Below are positions 14,201 to 23,500 of a stretch of 64,000 nucleotides of DNA, in pieces. The DNA lies in the NCBI RefSeq assembly GCF_024124545.1, contig NZ_JAMXSF010000022.1, forward strand, positions 1 through 64,000. The letters run 5' to 3'. Every line of letters begins with the position of its first letter. The first letter of the stretch is position 1. The stretch is from Pseudoalteromonas sp. XMcav2-N. Its GTDB lineage: Bacteria > Pseudomonadota > Gammaproteobacteria > Enterobacterales > Alteromonadaceae. The notes beneath the pieces were generated by a model. That model was not told where the DNA came from, ran no database searches, and saw nothing but the letters and a program-made list of their open reading frames with translations. Both the position numbers and the translations under genes were made by a program.

Positions 14201-14293
14201 TGGCGGAGAAGGAGGGATTCGAACCCTCGATAGGGCTACAAACCCTATACTCCCTTAGCAGGGGAGCGCCTTCAGCCACTCGGCCACCTCTCC
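14201..14293 (-). tRNA. tRNA-Ser (GCU anticodon)
   Basis: Ninety-three bases on the minus strand from GGAGAGG to an encoded CCA. The acceptor stem pairs GGAGAGG with CTTCTCC (one G-T). The anticodon arm CTCCCCTGCTAAGGGAG gives GCU, decoding AGC/AGU. There is a long variable arm (TATAGGGTTTGTAGCCCTA), as in class II tRNAs. The T-arm is AGGGTTCGAATCCCT. Confidence 0.93.
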
Positions 14294-14311
14294 GGCGCAA
14301 AAACTTAAAAA

Positions 14312-14402
14312 TGGCGGAGAGATAGGGATTTGAACCCTAGATACGCTATTAACGTATGCCGGTTTTCAAGACCGGTGCTTTCAACCACTCAGCCATCTCT
14401 CC
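14312..14402 (-). tRNA. tRNA-Ser (UGA anticodon)
   Basis: Ninety-one bases on the minus strand from GGAGAGA to an encoded CCA. The anticodon arm CCGGTCTTGAAAACCGG gives UGA, decoding UCN codons. There is a long variable arm (CATACGTTAATAGCGTAT). It lies 18 bases upstream of tRNA-Ser(GCU) in the same orientation, so the two are probably cotranscribed. Confidence 0.93.
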
Positions 14403-14557
14403 ATGGGCAAAGATAATACTTAGCGAATTTGATGCTGTAAATAGTTTTTAATTTGTTTGCTTAATTTTTGTACTCAAATGTGGCTTTTTTTAATAACTTG
14501 AATGAAATCTGGGCGATAAAACGCATTTTATGATATTGAGTGACAGGGGAAGTGTAG

Positions 14558-14591
14558 AAAAAGGGCATGTACGGTTGGGGGGAACATGCCC
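14558..14591 (-). terminator. Intrinsic terminator of the 49-codon gene
   Basis: GGGCATGT (14563-14570) pairs perfectly with ACATGCCC (14584-14591). On the minus strand five Ts follow the stem. Confidence 0.75.
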
Positions 14592-14600
14592 GAGGCAGAC

Positions 14601-14750
14601 TTACTTATACATAACCACCTGACTTAACATCAGTTGTTTACCCACAGTGTTTAACCATGCCTTTAGGTTAACGCGGCGCTTGGTACCAGGCGCTGTGGCT
14701 GTGTTTAGGGTGGTTTGCGTGTTGCTGCACGCTGCAGCTGAATTAAGCAT
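14601..14750 (-). CDS. Small protein (49 aa) of unknown function
   Basis: A short gene supported by an excellent ribosome site (GAGGAG, 6 nt before ATG 14750) and a perfect terminator 10 bases after the TAA. The product starts MLNSAAACSNTQTTLNTA, then has a basic centre (TKRRVNLKAW) and an amphipathic end (GKQLMLSQVVMYK). There is one Cys (residue 8), no signal peptide and no double glycine. It lies upstream of the tRNA-Ser pair in the same orientation, but its own terminator separates them. No family is recognised. The signals make it likely to be translated. Confidence 0.55.
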   Translation of the reverse strand: MLNSAAACSNTQTTLNTATAPGTKRRVNLKAWLNTVGKQLMLSQVVMYK

Positions 14751-15050
14751 GTCTGACTCCTCAAAATCTTAAAAGTAACAATGTTGTCTGTATCGACATG
14801 GTTATTTTGCGCGCATTGTGACTAAAAATAAAACGATAAAAATTGTTGATGAGGGATTAGAAAAACTAATGGAAAGCGCGGGTGTTTTGCTTTGAGAAAA
14901 TCATATAAATGATTGTTTATTCAGTCGTGCAGATAGGTGGGTTTTCTTTAAGTTGTTATATATCATGGTCTTGGTGTTAGGTTTTGCTTTTTGTGTCTTT
15001 ATTTTTGGGTAATTATTCAGATAAGTTGAGTTTGTTTTTGAGAGGGTGTT

Positions 15051-15914
15051 TTGTTAGTTGTTTATAAGCCGGGAAGTGGGCGGAAGTTGCAACGGCAGTT
15101 AAATTGGTTGCGGGCTCAGGTAAAGCAACGTCAGCTGGTCGTTCGCTGGTACGATACGAGTGGATTCTTCGGTCAGGATTGCAAAGCGATCAGGGCCCTG
15201 GCGCAGGACCAGCAACAGGTTGTGGTGGTAGGCGGAGATGGCACCATCAATCTGGTTGTGAATGCCATAGTTGGTTTACCTATTGCGCTGGCTTGCCTGC
15301 CTGCAGGCACGGGGAATGATTTTTGCCGTCAGTTTGGTTACGCAGAGCGACACTGGAGAGCGGCCGTTTTTTCTGCTCATAGTGTCGCGGTAGATCTGGG
15401 TGCTATCGGTGAGCGCTACTTCGTCAATATTGCCGGGGTCGGCTTTAATGCTGAGGTGGTGCAGGGTATGCGGGGTAATAAACGCGCCGGGGCACTGAGT
15501 TATGTATGGGGTGGGATCAGGCAGCTGTTCTGGGCGCCGACTGTCAGCGTTGCCACGTCGCAAGGCCCTGTGCTGGAGCAGGGGATGATGCTGCTGCTGG
15601 CCAATGGTCGTTATTTTGCAGCCGGGTTGCAGCCAGCACCGTGTGCCAGGCTACACGACGGTCAGCTGGAATGTATGTGGTTTAGTGCCAGCGCCTGGTG
15701 GCAGCGTTTAGTGGTGTTTGCGGCGATGCTGGTTGGATGTCACCAGCGCTTGCCCTGGGTATATCGTGAAAAACGTGCTGAATTAACCATTACAACGCCT
15801 AACCTGATGGTGGAGGCCGATGGCGATCTGGTGGCGCAAACACCAGTCACAATCCGAAGCCTCCCGGGTGCCTTACACCTCAGGACTCTGCCTGAGATGT
15901 TCTTGCCGGACTAA
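15051..15914 (+). CDS. Diacylglycerol/lipid kinase family protein
   Basis: Belongs to the DAGK-catalytic (YegS-like) lipid kinases. It has the nucleotide-binding VVVVGGDGTINLVVNAI near residues 62-78 and LPAGTGNDFCRQFGY shortly after. The C-terminal lobe, ending MVEADGDLVAQTP, matches the family beta-sandwich. The length of 287 aa is normal. The start is TTG 15051 with GAGAGGG just upstream; the frame has no better ATG. Its last 35 bases overlap the end of the convergent EamA gene. The lipid substrate is not predictable from sequence. Confidence 0.8.
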   Translation: MLVVYKPGSGRKLQRQLNWLRAQVKQRQLVVRWYDTSGFFGQDCKAIRALAQDQQQVVVVGGDGTINLVVNAIVGLPIALACLPAGTGNDFCRQFGYAERHWRAAVFSAHSVAVDLGAIGERYFVNIAGVGFNAEVVQGMRGNKRAGALSYVWGGIRQLFWAPTVSVATSQGPVLEQGMMLLLANGRYFAAGLQPAPCARLHDGQLECMWFSASAWWQRLVVFAAMLVGCHQRLPWVYREKRAELTITTPNLMVEADGDLVAQTPVTIRSLPGALHLRTLPEMFLPD

Positions 15915-16800
15915 GCCAGGCGCGAATACGCTGATAGGGCGTGAGTACAATGGCGTTGCCGATCAGTACCAGAGAAAAGCCGATAAAGGTGTTAAGCTGC
16001 CAGACAAACCCTTCAAACCAGGTGCTGAGTGTGACGGCCACCAGAGGAAACAGGACGATCAGGTAACTGGCTTTTTCCGGTCCAATGTTTTTGAGCAGAT
16101 GGAAATAACAGGCAAACGCGATGACGGTACCGAATACCGACAGATACAACAAAGAGCCCCAGTAACTGGCACTGGCTTCAATACTAAATTGTAGCGGACT
16201 GAGTGCCACATAACCGCCTAAAAACAGCGCACTGTACAACATACCCCAGGCATTGCCTTGCAGTACGCCAATCTGGCGGTTGGAATTACGTACACTGACC
16301 ATATTGCCCAGTGACGCGATAAACATTCCGGCCAGTGCCAGTAGCAAGCCAATGAATGCCTCGCTGTTCAGATCGGCGCTGACTAAGTCCTGCCAGAATA
16401 AACTAACAATACCACCCAGCCCCAGTGTGGCACCGATATAAATACGCCCGGCAATGGGCTTTGCAAAAAACAGCCGGGTATTGACGATATTGGCAACCAG
16501 CAGCAACGAAAAGGCAATCGACGCCATGGCAGAAGTCAGGCTGCCCTGCGCCCAGTATAACAACAGATAATTTAGCCCAAAGTTACCCAGAGCCAGTAGC
16601 ATAAAAAAGCCATGATCCGTGAGCGAGTAGCGCATGGGAGGGCGCTTAATAAGCACATAGCACCACATGCAGGCCGCAGAAATTGCAAAGCGGTAAAACA
16701 AAGAGACCACTTCGTCGACCGTGCCCAGCTGAAACTCAATCGCCAGCCAGGTTGAGCCCCAGATAAGGACAGTGATCGTATACAAAAAGACGTTGTTCAT
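15880..16800 (-). CDS. EamA/DMT-family transporter
   Basis: A 306-aa inner-membrane protein with ten predicted hydrophobic segments in two EamA repeats (first repeat from TVLIWGSTWLAIEF, second from LALAGMFIASLGN). The family exports amino acids or other metabolites. It is divergent from a MocR-type regulator 108 bases away, an arrangement in which the regulator commonly controls the exporter. The substrate is unknown; with a PLP-binding regulator, an amino acid or vitamin B6-related compound is a reasonable guess. The 3' end overlaps the convergent lipid kinase gene. Confidence 0.82.
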   Translation of the reverse strand: MNNVFLYTITVLIWGSTWLAIEFQLGTVDEVVSLFYRFAISAACMWCYVLIKRPPMRYSLTDHGFFMLLALGNFGLNYLLLYWAQGSLTSAMASIAFSLLLVANIVNTRLFFAKPIAGRIYIGATLGLGGIVSLFWQDLVSADLNSEAFIGLLLALAGMFIASLGNMVSVRNSNRQIGVLQGNAWGMLYSALFLGGYVALSPLQFSIEASASYWGSLLYLSVFGTVIAFACYFHLLKNIGPEKASYLIVLFPLVAVTLSTWFEGFVWQLNTFIGFSLVLIGNAIVLTPYQRIRAWLSPARTSQAES

Positions 16801-16851
16801 TCTTTCATCTCACAACAAGGACTAGTCAGCGTGGCCAGTTTAACGATATAT

Positions 16852-16897
16852 TCTGTATATGCCAGATACAAAAAATGTGTTTTTAGACCTATACAGA
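16852..16897. promoter_or_regulatory. Candidate operator between EamA and MocR genes
   Basis: TCTGTATA (16852-16859) is repeated as its exact reverse complement TATACAGA (16890-16897) in the shared divergent promoter region. A GntR/MocR protein encoded next to it is the obvious candidate ligand. Spacing (about 38 bases centre to centre) is compatible with a looped or cooperative site. Confidence 0.4.
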
Positions 16898-16908
16898 TTG
16901 AGCGTGCC

Positions 16909-18357
16909 ATGAGTCAGACCAGCCTAAAACCCGATTATTTATATCAGCAAGTGATCACTGTGATACGTGAGATGGTGGAGCAGGGGTTGCTGAATCCTGG
17001 TGATAAACTGCCGTCACTCAGAGCGATGGCGGGTCGACTACGCGTGAGTATTCCTACGGTGCAGCAAGCCTATCAGCAGTTAGAGATGTCGGGTCAGGTT
17101 GTGGCCCGGGAAAAGTCCGGTTACTTTTTGCAAAGCGGTCATCCCACCGCCACGCCCAAGCGCAGTAAGTTGCCGGCAAAACCTGTGATGGTGAACAAAC
17201 AGCAACTGATTGAGCAGGTATATGAGGGGATCCATCTTCCCGATGTGGCGCCGCTGGGACTTGCCAACCCCGTAGCTGCTGCCAGTCCGCAACAGGCTCT
17301 GGCCAGAAGTATGCGTCAGGCCATGCGTCAGGCTCAGGAGAGAATGCTCGACTATGGCGCAATTGATGGCCTGATGATGCTAAAAACGCAGATAGTGCAG
17401 CAATATCTGGCACTGGGGCTGACCGTGAACAGTGATGACCTGATCATCACCAATGGGGCACAGGAAGCCATAGCCATTGCCCTGCAGTGTGTGACCCAGC
17501 CTGGCGATATCGTCGCGATCGAATCGCCCTGTTACTTTGGCATTGTGGAGCTGGTCGAAAACCTGGGTCTGAAAGCGATTGAAATCCCGGTCTGTCCGGA
17601 CGATGGACTGTGGCTTGACGACCTCAGTGCCGCGCTGGCACGGCACTCCATTAAAGCCTGTGTATTCTCTACCAGTATCAATAACCCGCTGGGTAGCCAG
17701 ATGCCCGAATCCCGGATGCAGCAGTTGCTGCAATTATTGCGTGCTCATGATGTGACTCTGATTGAAGACGATGTGTATGGAGACTTGTATTTTGGCGAAC
17801 AGCGGATCAGACCGGCACAGTGCTTTGCCCAGCCGGGTGAAGTATTGACCTGTTCGTCGTTTTCTAAGACCGTTGCGCCTGGCTACCGGGTGGGCTGGAT
17901 GCTGGCGGGACCATACAGTGCCCGGGCGAAGCGCTTTAAGCGCGCGCTGAGTTGTTCGGCCCCTATGATGAATCAATGGGCGCTGGCAGATTTCATGGCC
18001 AGTGGCGAGTTTCAGCGGCATCTGCGCCAGTTACGCAAGCGGCTGCACGACAACAAGCAGAAAATGCGCCTGGCAGTACAGAAGTACTTTCCGGAGCACG
18101 TCCGGGTCAGCGACCCCAAAGGGGGGTGTGTATTGTGGCTGGACCTGGGTGAAGGCTATGATGGCGGTTTGTTCTTTCAGCTTGCGCTTCAGGCTGGGAT
18201 CAGTGTGGCACCGGGTGCCATATTCAGCGCCTATGAGCGTTACCGCAGCTGTGTGCGGATCAGCTATGGTCTGCCCTGGTGCGAGCATATGGAAGGCTAT
18301 GTGCGTACGCTGGGCACTTTGGTGGCACAAGCGAAAAAGCAGCCACACATGCGCTAA
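16909..18357 (+). CDS. MocR-type transcriptional regulator (GntR HTH plus aminotransferase domain)
   Basis: I start at ATG 16909 (MSQTSLKPDYLYQQVI), because the longer frame from 16831 runs through the putative promoter. The protein has 482 aa. An N-terminal winged helix-turn-helix (LLNPGDKLPSLRAMAGRLRV, then IPTVQQAYQQLE) is joined to a fold-type I aminotransferase domain with SSFSKTVAPGYRVGWM, where the Lys would bind PLP. Such proteins sense PLP or amino compounds and regulate neighbouring genes. It is divergent from the EamA exporter, which is its probable target. Confidence 0.87.
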   Translation: MSQTSLKPDYLYQQVITVIREMVEQGLLNPGDKLPSLRAMAGRLRVSIPTVQQAYQQLEMSGQVVAREKSGYFLQSGHPTATPKRSKLPAKPVMVNKQQLIEQVYEGIHLPDVAPLGLANPVAAASPQQALARSMRQAMRQAQERMLDYGAIDGLMMLKTQIVQQYLALGLTVNSDDLIITNGAQEAIAIALQCVTQPGDIVAIESPCYFGIVELVENLGLKAIEIPVCPDDGLWLDDLSAALARHSIKACVFSTSINNPLGSQMPESRMQQLLQLLRAHDVTLIEDDVYGDLYFGEQRIRPAQCFAQPGEVLTCSSFSKTVAPGYRVGWMLAGPYSARAKRFKRALSCSAPMMNQWALADFMASGEFQRHLRQLRKRLHDNKQKMRLAVQKYFPEHVRVSDPKGGCVLWLDLGEGYDGGLFFQLALQAGISVAPGAIFSAYERYRSCVRISYGLPWCEHMEGYVRTLGTLVAQAKKQPHMR

Positions 18358-18406
18358 GTATTGAACTTGTGCAAGTGTGGCTGACTGTGCAGGGATAAAC
18401 CTAGGT

Positions 18407-19189
18407 TTAGCGGTACGCGAACAACTGATACCCTTTCATTTGGGGGATCATGGCGCTGAGCTGAGATTCTTGTTCTGCAATGGTCTTGAAGTTGCCACAC
18501 AAAGCGTTGGCTTGTTGTTCCAGCGCTTTTGCCTGGTGCTCTATCTTTTGTTCAATTTCGGCACCCAGGTTTTCCATGCGCTGTTCAAAGCGGTCCATAT
18601 CGCCGCCTGAACTGACCATTTCTGAGCCGATGGCGACCAGCAGGCTGCCAATGGATTCCATCATGGCACCTTCTATTGCTTGTTCTATTTTTTCTTCAAA
18701 CTGATGCTCAAACTGCTCACCGAATTCATTGAAGGCCTGCTCTCCCATCACAAAGGTGCCTTGCTGATAAAACGCGCCCTCAATCTCTGTATGCAGTTCA
18801 TCCATCAGGCCCGACAAGGAATCGAAGTTGTGCAGATTAAACGCGGTTGCCACTTCCTCAATGGCGACGCCAGCCAGTGCTACGCCCTGCAATGCAATAC
18901 TGGCCACTTTGGGCAGCTCGGCTCTGAGCGTATCGGCATATGTCTGCATGGCCATGCGTTCATCCTGGTTCAGCGAAACGGGTTGATCTGCAATAAACAG
19001 GAAGCCTTGCGCGTCTATCATCACAGGCTGGCCGTTGCCATTTTTGATAAATACCTGATCAGGGGTGATCTGTACGTCGTTTTTAAAATCAACAGCGCAT
19101 TCATCCGTGCTGACAGAAAAATGGTTATCTGTGTGGGCTGCCACCTGGGTAGATAACGCCAACGTTGAAGCAAGCAGTATAGTTTTCAT
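18407..19189 (-). CDS. YggN-like periplasmic protein (DUF2884)
   Basis: The start is ATG 19189, giving a signal peptide (MKTILLASTLALSTQVAAH) and AAGGA as ribosome site; an upstream extension to 19297 is unlikely. The mature protein has the family features: SVSTDECAVDFKNDVQI near the N-terminus, NQDERMAMQTYADTLRAELP, and a long helical C-terminal half rich in Glu and Gln that is probably coiled coil, with a late Cys (NALCGNF). YggN family members are periplasmic and of unknown function. It is monocistronic. Confidence 0.75.
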   Translation of the reverse strand: MKTILLASTLALSTQVAAHTDNHFSVSTDECAVDFKNDVQITPDQVFIKNGNGQPVMIDAQGFLFIADQPVSLNQDERMAMQTYADTLRAELPKVASIALQGVALAGVAIEEVATAFNLHNFDSLSGLMDELHTEIEGAFYQQGTFVMGEQAFNEFGEQFEHQFEEKIEQAIEGAMMESIGSLLVAIGSEMVSSGGDMDRFEQRMENLGAEIEQKIEHQAKALEQQANALCGNFKTIAEQESQLSAMIPQMKGYQLFAYR

Positions 19190-19504
19190 AATAGTGGTCC
19201 TTGGTGTGTTGATGACAAGAGAGAACCAACAAGAACAATGCCAATTTATTAACTTATTGATTATTATAGAAACGCCGTATTTTCCTGTGCGATGCATTAG
19301 CTGTTTTGTTCATCAATATGACCAAAAAGTGGTGCTTTTGACTAGTGTGTTTTTTGTGCAAAAGCATAATAAAAAATTTTTATCGTATAGATAAAAATGT
19401 CTTGCTTTTCAGAGCCTGAATTTAGCGCTAAATACTAACTTAAGCAGGCTCATCATTGCATGAACTGCCGGACTAGTTAGCGAATTTAAGTTTTGGAGCT
19501 TATC
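19190..19504. other. Divergent intergenic region
   Basis: About 315 AT-rich bases. It holds the AAGGA of the YggN-like gene at its left end and GGAG (19495-19498) before the GTG start at its right end. A weak AT-only palindrome TTTTTATC/GATAAAAA (19377-19397) is the only structure seen. Confidence 0.45.
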
Positions 19505-19687
19505 GTGGGTAAAACATTTTCCTATGATCCGTTAGATGAAGATTATGAAGACGACTTTGGCTCGTTAGACAAAGAGTTGCAGGCCCAGCAAAAGAAGCGG
19601 GTGAAGCGTCGTCTGGATGATTATTTGGAACAAAAACGCCTGAAGCGTAATCTGGGAGAGGATGATCTAGATTTCTTAGATGATTGA
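19505..19687 (+). CDS. Small acidic/basic protein, PA3496-like
   Basis: A 60-aa protein from GTG 19505, preferred over TTG 19493 because GGAG then has proper spacing. The sequence is acidic at both ends (YDPLDEDYEDDFG and EDDLDFLDD) with a basic helix in the middle (KKRVKRRLDDYLEQKRLKR). This layout resembles the short PA3496 family linked to envelope integrity. The match is by composition and layout from memory, so I leave it tentative. It is followed by a stem-loop shared with the convergent cytochrome gene. Confidence 0.6.
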   Translation: MGKTFSYDPLDEDYEDDFGSLDKELQAQQKKRVKRRLDDYLEQKRLKRNLGEDDLDFLDD

Positions 19688-19727
19688 GCTTGATTGCGGG
19701 GCTGTTACCTCGCTTGAGCGTTAAATG

Positions 19728-19751
19728 GTAAGGCAGCATTTGCTGCCTTAC
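19728..19751. terminator. Stem-loop between convergent genes
   Basis: GTAAGGCAGCA (19728-19738) and TGCTGCCTTAC (19741-19751) form a perfect 11-bp stem with a 2-base gap. It is followed by TTGTTT on the plus strand and lies 12 bases before the end of the cytochrome gene. Confidence 0.6.
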
Positions 19752-19763
19752 TTGTTTAGATGC

Positions 19764-20213
19764 TTAGTCTTTGAACGAGTTGTGGCAGTCTTTACAGCCC
19801 TTCGCCCAGTTCTTAAATGCTGCACCAATGACTTTCTTATCGCCTGATTCCGCCGCTACAGCCAGCTTTTGCGCATAATCTGCGAATGCCTGTGCTTTGC
19901 TGTCAAAGGTTGCTCTGTCAGACCAGATAGCAGGCAGTGCGTCTGTTTCGCCTTTATCTGATCCAGCCGGGAATGCTTCCCATGGCATGGCAGACAACTG
20001 AGCTGCATTATTGGCACGTTGTTTAAAGCGTTCTGCGTCAAACGGGACTTTACCTTTGAGCATGTCGCCCATATCACCAATCTGGTAACGGATCAGCTGA
20101 AACGCTGCTTTACGGTATTCAATTGCATCTTCCGGCTTTTCGAATAATGAATTTGCCTGAACATTCAAAGACAGCCCAGTTAACAGGCTTGTTAATAAAA
20201 GTGTAATTCTCAT
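19764..20213 (-). CDS. Cytochrome c' / c-556 family (class II)
   Basis: A periplasmic 149-aa cytochrome. It has a signal peptide (MRITLLLTSLLTGLSLNVQAN), then a four-helix bundle with R/M-rich first helix (EYRKAAFQLIRYQIGDM) and the C-terminal heme site CKDCH at residues 140-144, six residues before the end, as is normal for class II cytochromes c. It may transfer electrons or bind NO; the family does not fix this. ATG 20213 is preceded by GAGGGG. No operon partner. Confidence 0.87.
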   Translation of the reverse strand: MRITLLLTSLLTGLSLNVQANSLFEKPEDAIEYRKAAFQLIRYQIGDMGDMLKGKVPFDAERFKQRANNAAQLSAMPWEAFPAGSDKGETDALPAIWSDRATFDSKAQAFADYAQKLAVAAESGDKKVIGAAFKNWAKGCKDCHNSFKD

Positions 20214-20577
20214 TTCGACCCCTCAATTAAAAAACTGACTCTGTTCTAAGGCTTTATAAAAGATATTGCAAGTCTCTTAGACGAGATGGGAATTCTGAAC
20301 TAGATTATATAGTCGATTTGTATGTATTTTGTTCATCACGTTTTACAAACTCATCAATGTGACAACATGATGATGGGTTGGTTTACGTTTGTTTACAGTT
20401 TCAAATTTCTTTATAAACATAGGGTTACAGTGAGACATGTGATTTGCTTGCAAATTTTGTAACTTCTTTGTTTGTTTAATATTGTAATTAACCGTGAAGT
20501 CACATTATATTGATGAGCGAATCTACTCTCTAAAATTAAAAGAAACATCATTTCAACAACAAGTCCTAGGGGAAACT
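20214..20577. other. Divergent promoter region of cytochrome and protease genes
   Basis: About 360 AT-rich bases between divergent genes. It contains the ribosome site AGGGGA (20569-20573) of the protease. Runs of T and A fit strong promoters or an untranslated leader for the protease, but no defined box is certain. No gene seen. Confidence 0.4.
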
Positions 20578-23500
20578 ATGGCCAAGTATTCATTTAAAGC
20601 CACCGCGGTAGCAACAGCTGTCTCTGGTGCATTGATGGCAGCATCTGCCACGGCTGCAACGCAGCTTCCAGCAGCTCCTGCTTCTTTGAAGGTACAAGCT
20701 GAAGCACTCAGCAACCCGCAACAGGAAAGAGCAGAAGCGTTCCTGGTTGTTCTGAAACAATCTACAGCCGTTGACCTGATGTCTGAAGGCACGTACAGCG
20801 CTGAAGCTGCTAAGCAAACTTTCTCATCAGTACAACAAGCTCAGTTCCAGATGAAAGAGCAAATGCGTGCACTTGACCCGCGGGTGAAAATCCTAGGCTC
20901 AACGAAAGTACTAGCCTCAACACTGATCGTACAAGCGTCTGAAGATGCACTGAAAGCACTCAGCAAAAACGAAATGGTTGACCGTATTCTTCCACTACGT
21001 GAAGACCGCTTGTTTGTTGAAGCAAGTTCTGACTATATCGGTGCGACTAAAGTTCGTAACGAACTAGACGTAACAGGTAAAGGTGTACGTGTTGCTGTAC
21101 TAGATACTGGTATCGACTACACACACAAAGTATTCAATGAAGCAGCTGGTACGCTAGATGACTATAAAGCGGCTGCTGAAGATCCAACAACAGTAAGCTG
21201 GCCACAGGGTATGGTCGTAGGTGGTTACGACCACATGCGTGATGACCCAGATCCGATTGAAGACGATCCTACATACCGTCCAGAGGCAGATGAGCTGTCT
21301 GACCACGGTACACACGTATCGCACGATTTAACAGGTATCGCTCCGGACGTTGAACTTTACGTTTACTCTGTATGTGGCGGCGGCTGTCCTTTCGATGCAC
21401 AGGTTAAAGCGCTTGAGTCTGCAATGGATCCAAATGGTGATGGCGACATCAGCGACCGCGTAGACCTGATGAACATGTCACTGGGTGGTGAATTTGGTGA
21501 TACTGATGTTTCTTCTGGTACGGGCTACCTGATCCATCGTGCTGTTAAACTAGGCACGAACATGATTATCTCTGCAGGTAACGATGATGACATTCCGTTC
21601 CGTGTTGGTGGTCCAAGTACAACGCCTAACGCGCTGTCTGTAGCCTCTTTGACGCACCCTACATTTGAGCGTTTGTTCGGTGAAGCAACGGTTGCTGGCG
21701 AAGCAACGGTCGTTCAACCTGCAAGCTTTGGTCCTCAGGTTGCGTTTGACTTTACTCAAGACAATGCTGAACTGGTTTACCCAGAAGCAAACCAAAACGG
21801 TTGTGATCTGGACGAAGATGCAAACCCGTTTGCAGACATGGACTTTACTGGTAAAGCAGTACTGATTGACCGTGGCGCCTGTGCGTTCACTGAGAAAGTA
21901 CTGAATGCCCAAGAACGTGGTGCAGTATTTGTATTCATCGCAAACAACAACGATGACGGCACTCCGGCGCCTATGGGTGGCAGCGACGATGCTGTGACTA
22001 TCCCGTCTGCAGGTCTGAACTTCGCAGCAGGTGCAAAACTTAAAGAGCAAATGAAAGATGGCGGCAAAGCCACTTACAGTGTCTCTGGTGTTGTTAAAGC
22101 GTCTCCGGGTGGCGTATCTGACTTCTCATCACGTGGTCCTTCAATGGACGGCCTGCTGAAGCCTGAAATTGCGGCTCCGGGTTCAAACATCCTGGCTGCG
22201 GCTCCGGGTACGGGTGATCAGCTACACCGTAAGTCTGGTACCTCTATGTCTGGCCCAATCACGGCTGGTGCATTGGCGCTAGTGAAAGAAGCGCGCCCTG
22301 AGCTTGATGCTCTGGAAGTTAAAGCGATTCTGATGAACACCGCTGACCTGAACATCACGGTTGAATCAACAAACGTAAACCCTGACTCACCGCTGGCACC
22401 TATCAGCCGCATCGGTGCTGGTCTGGTTGACGTTGAAAAAGCCATTGCGTCTCCGGTTGCAGCTTGGGTAGACCTGCCTGAGTTTGACACTAAGCAGGCG
22501 GCATTGTCGTTCGGTGCTAAGCGTCTTGCAGAGACACAAACTTATACTAAGTCTGTAGTACTACGTAACTACTCAAACGAAGAACGCACATATAACCTGC
22601 GTATGGACCACCGTTATCAGAACGATGTGGATTCAGGCGCTGTAACGTTCGAACACCCAGCACAGGTTATTGTACCAGCGGGTCAGACAATTCTGATTGA
22701 CGTTGACATGACGATTGATCCAAGCAAGCTACCTGAGTTTGGCATCATGAACCCGTTCGACAACGATGAACTGGCGAAAAGTGTTGAAGCACTAGACCTG
22801 GCTGAGTACGACGGTGCGCTAATCTTTGATGATGCTGCAACTGAAGGCGACCACGACCTACATGTTGTTTATCACGTGCTACCAAAAGCAGCGGCAGATG
22901 CTGAATTCAGCATCGAAGCGGGTGAGCAAATGTCATCGCTGATGGTTGAGAACACCGGTGCTGTGGCTATCTCTGGTATGGCTGAGCAAGTTGTATTGAC
23001 CAGCGAAGATGATGATCGTCGTTTTGACATCAAAGCAGTGACTACAGCTGCATTCTTGAACGACAACTGTGATTCTGGCATCTCAACTTCTTTCTCACTG
23101 CAGTTACAAGATGGCATTAACCACCTGCGTCAGGCGGGCTATCGTCTTGAGTTAGACCTTAACAACGACGGTATTGCTGATAAGTTCGTAACGAAACTGA
23201 ACGATACCGGCAACAACGCTGCAGTACGTGGTCGTAGCCGTACGCTGATTGGTTCAATCGTTAATGGCGATGACCAGTGGGAGTGGGGTACACCTATGCT
23301 TCACGAGTCAGGTGAAGACACTGTGACCTTCACAGCGTGTTCTGACCTGTTTGGTTTGAATGCAGATATGGTTGGCATGCCAATTGGTGTTGAGGCGTTC
23401 GTTGGTGAAGCACACTGGCAGTCTGGTATCTGGGGTGCGCCAATGGATTCAGCGAACGGTGGCTTCATCTTCGGTATGAACCCGACTGTTGCACTGAAAG

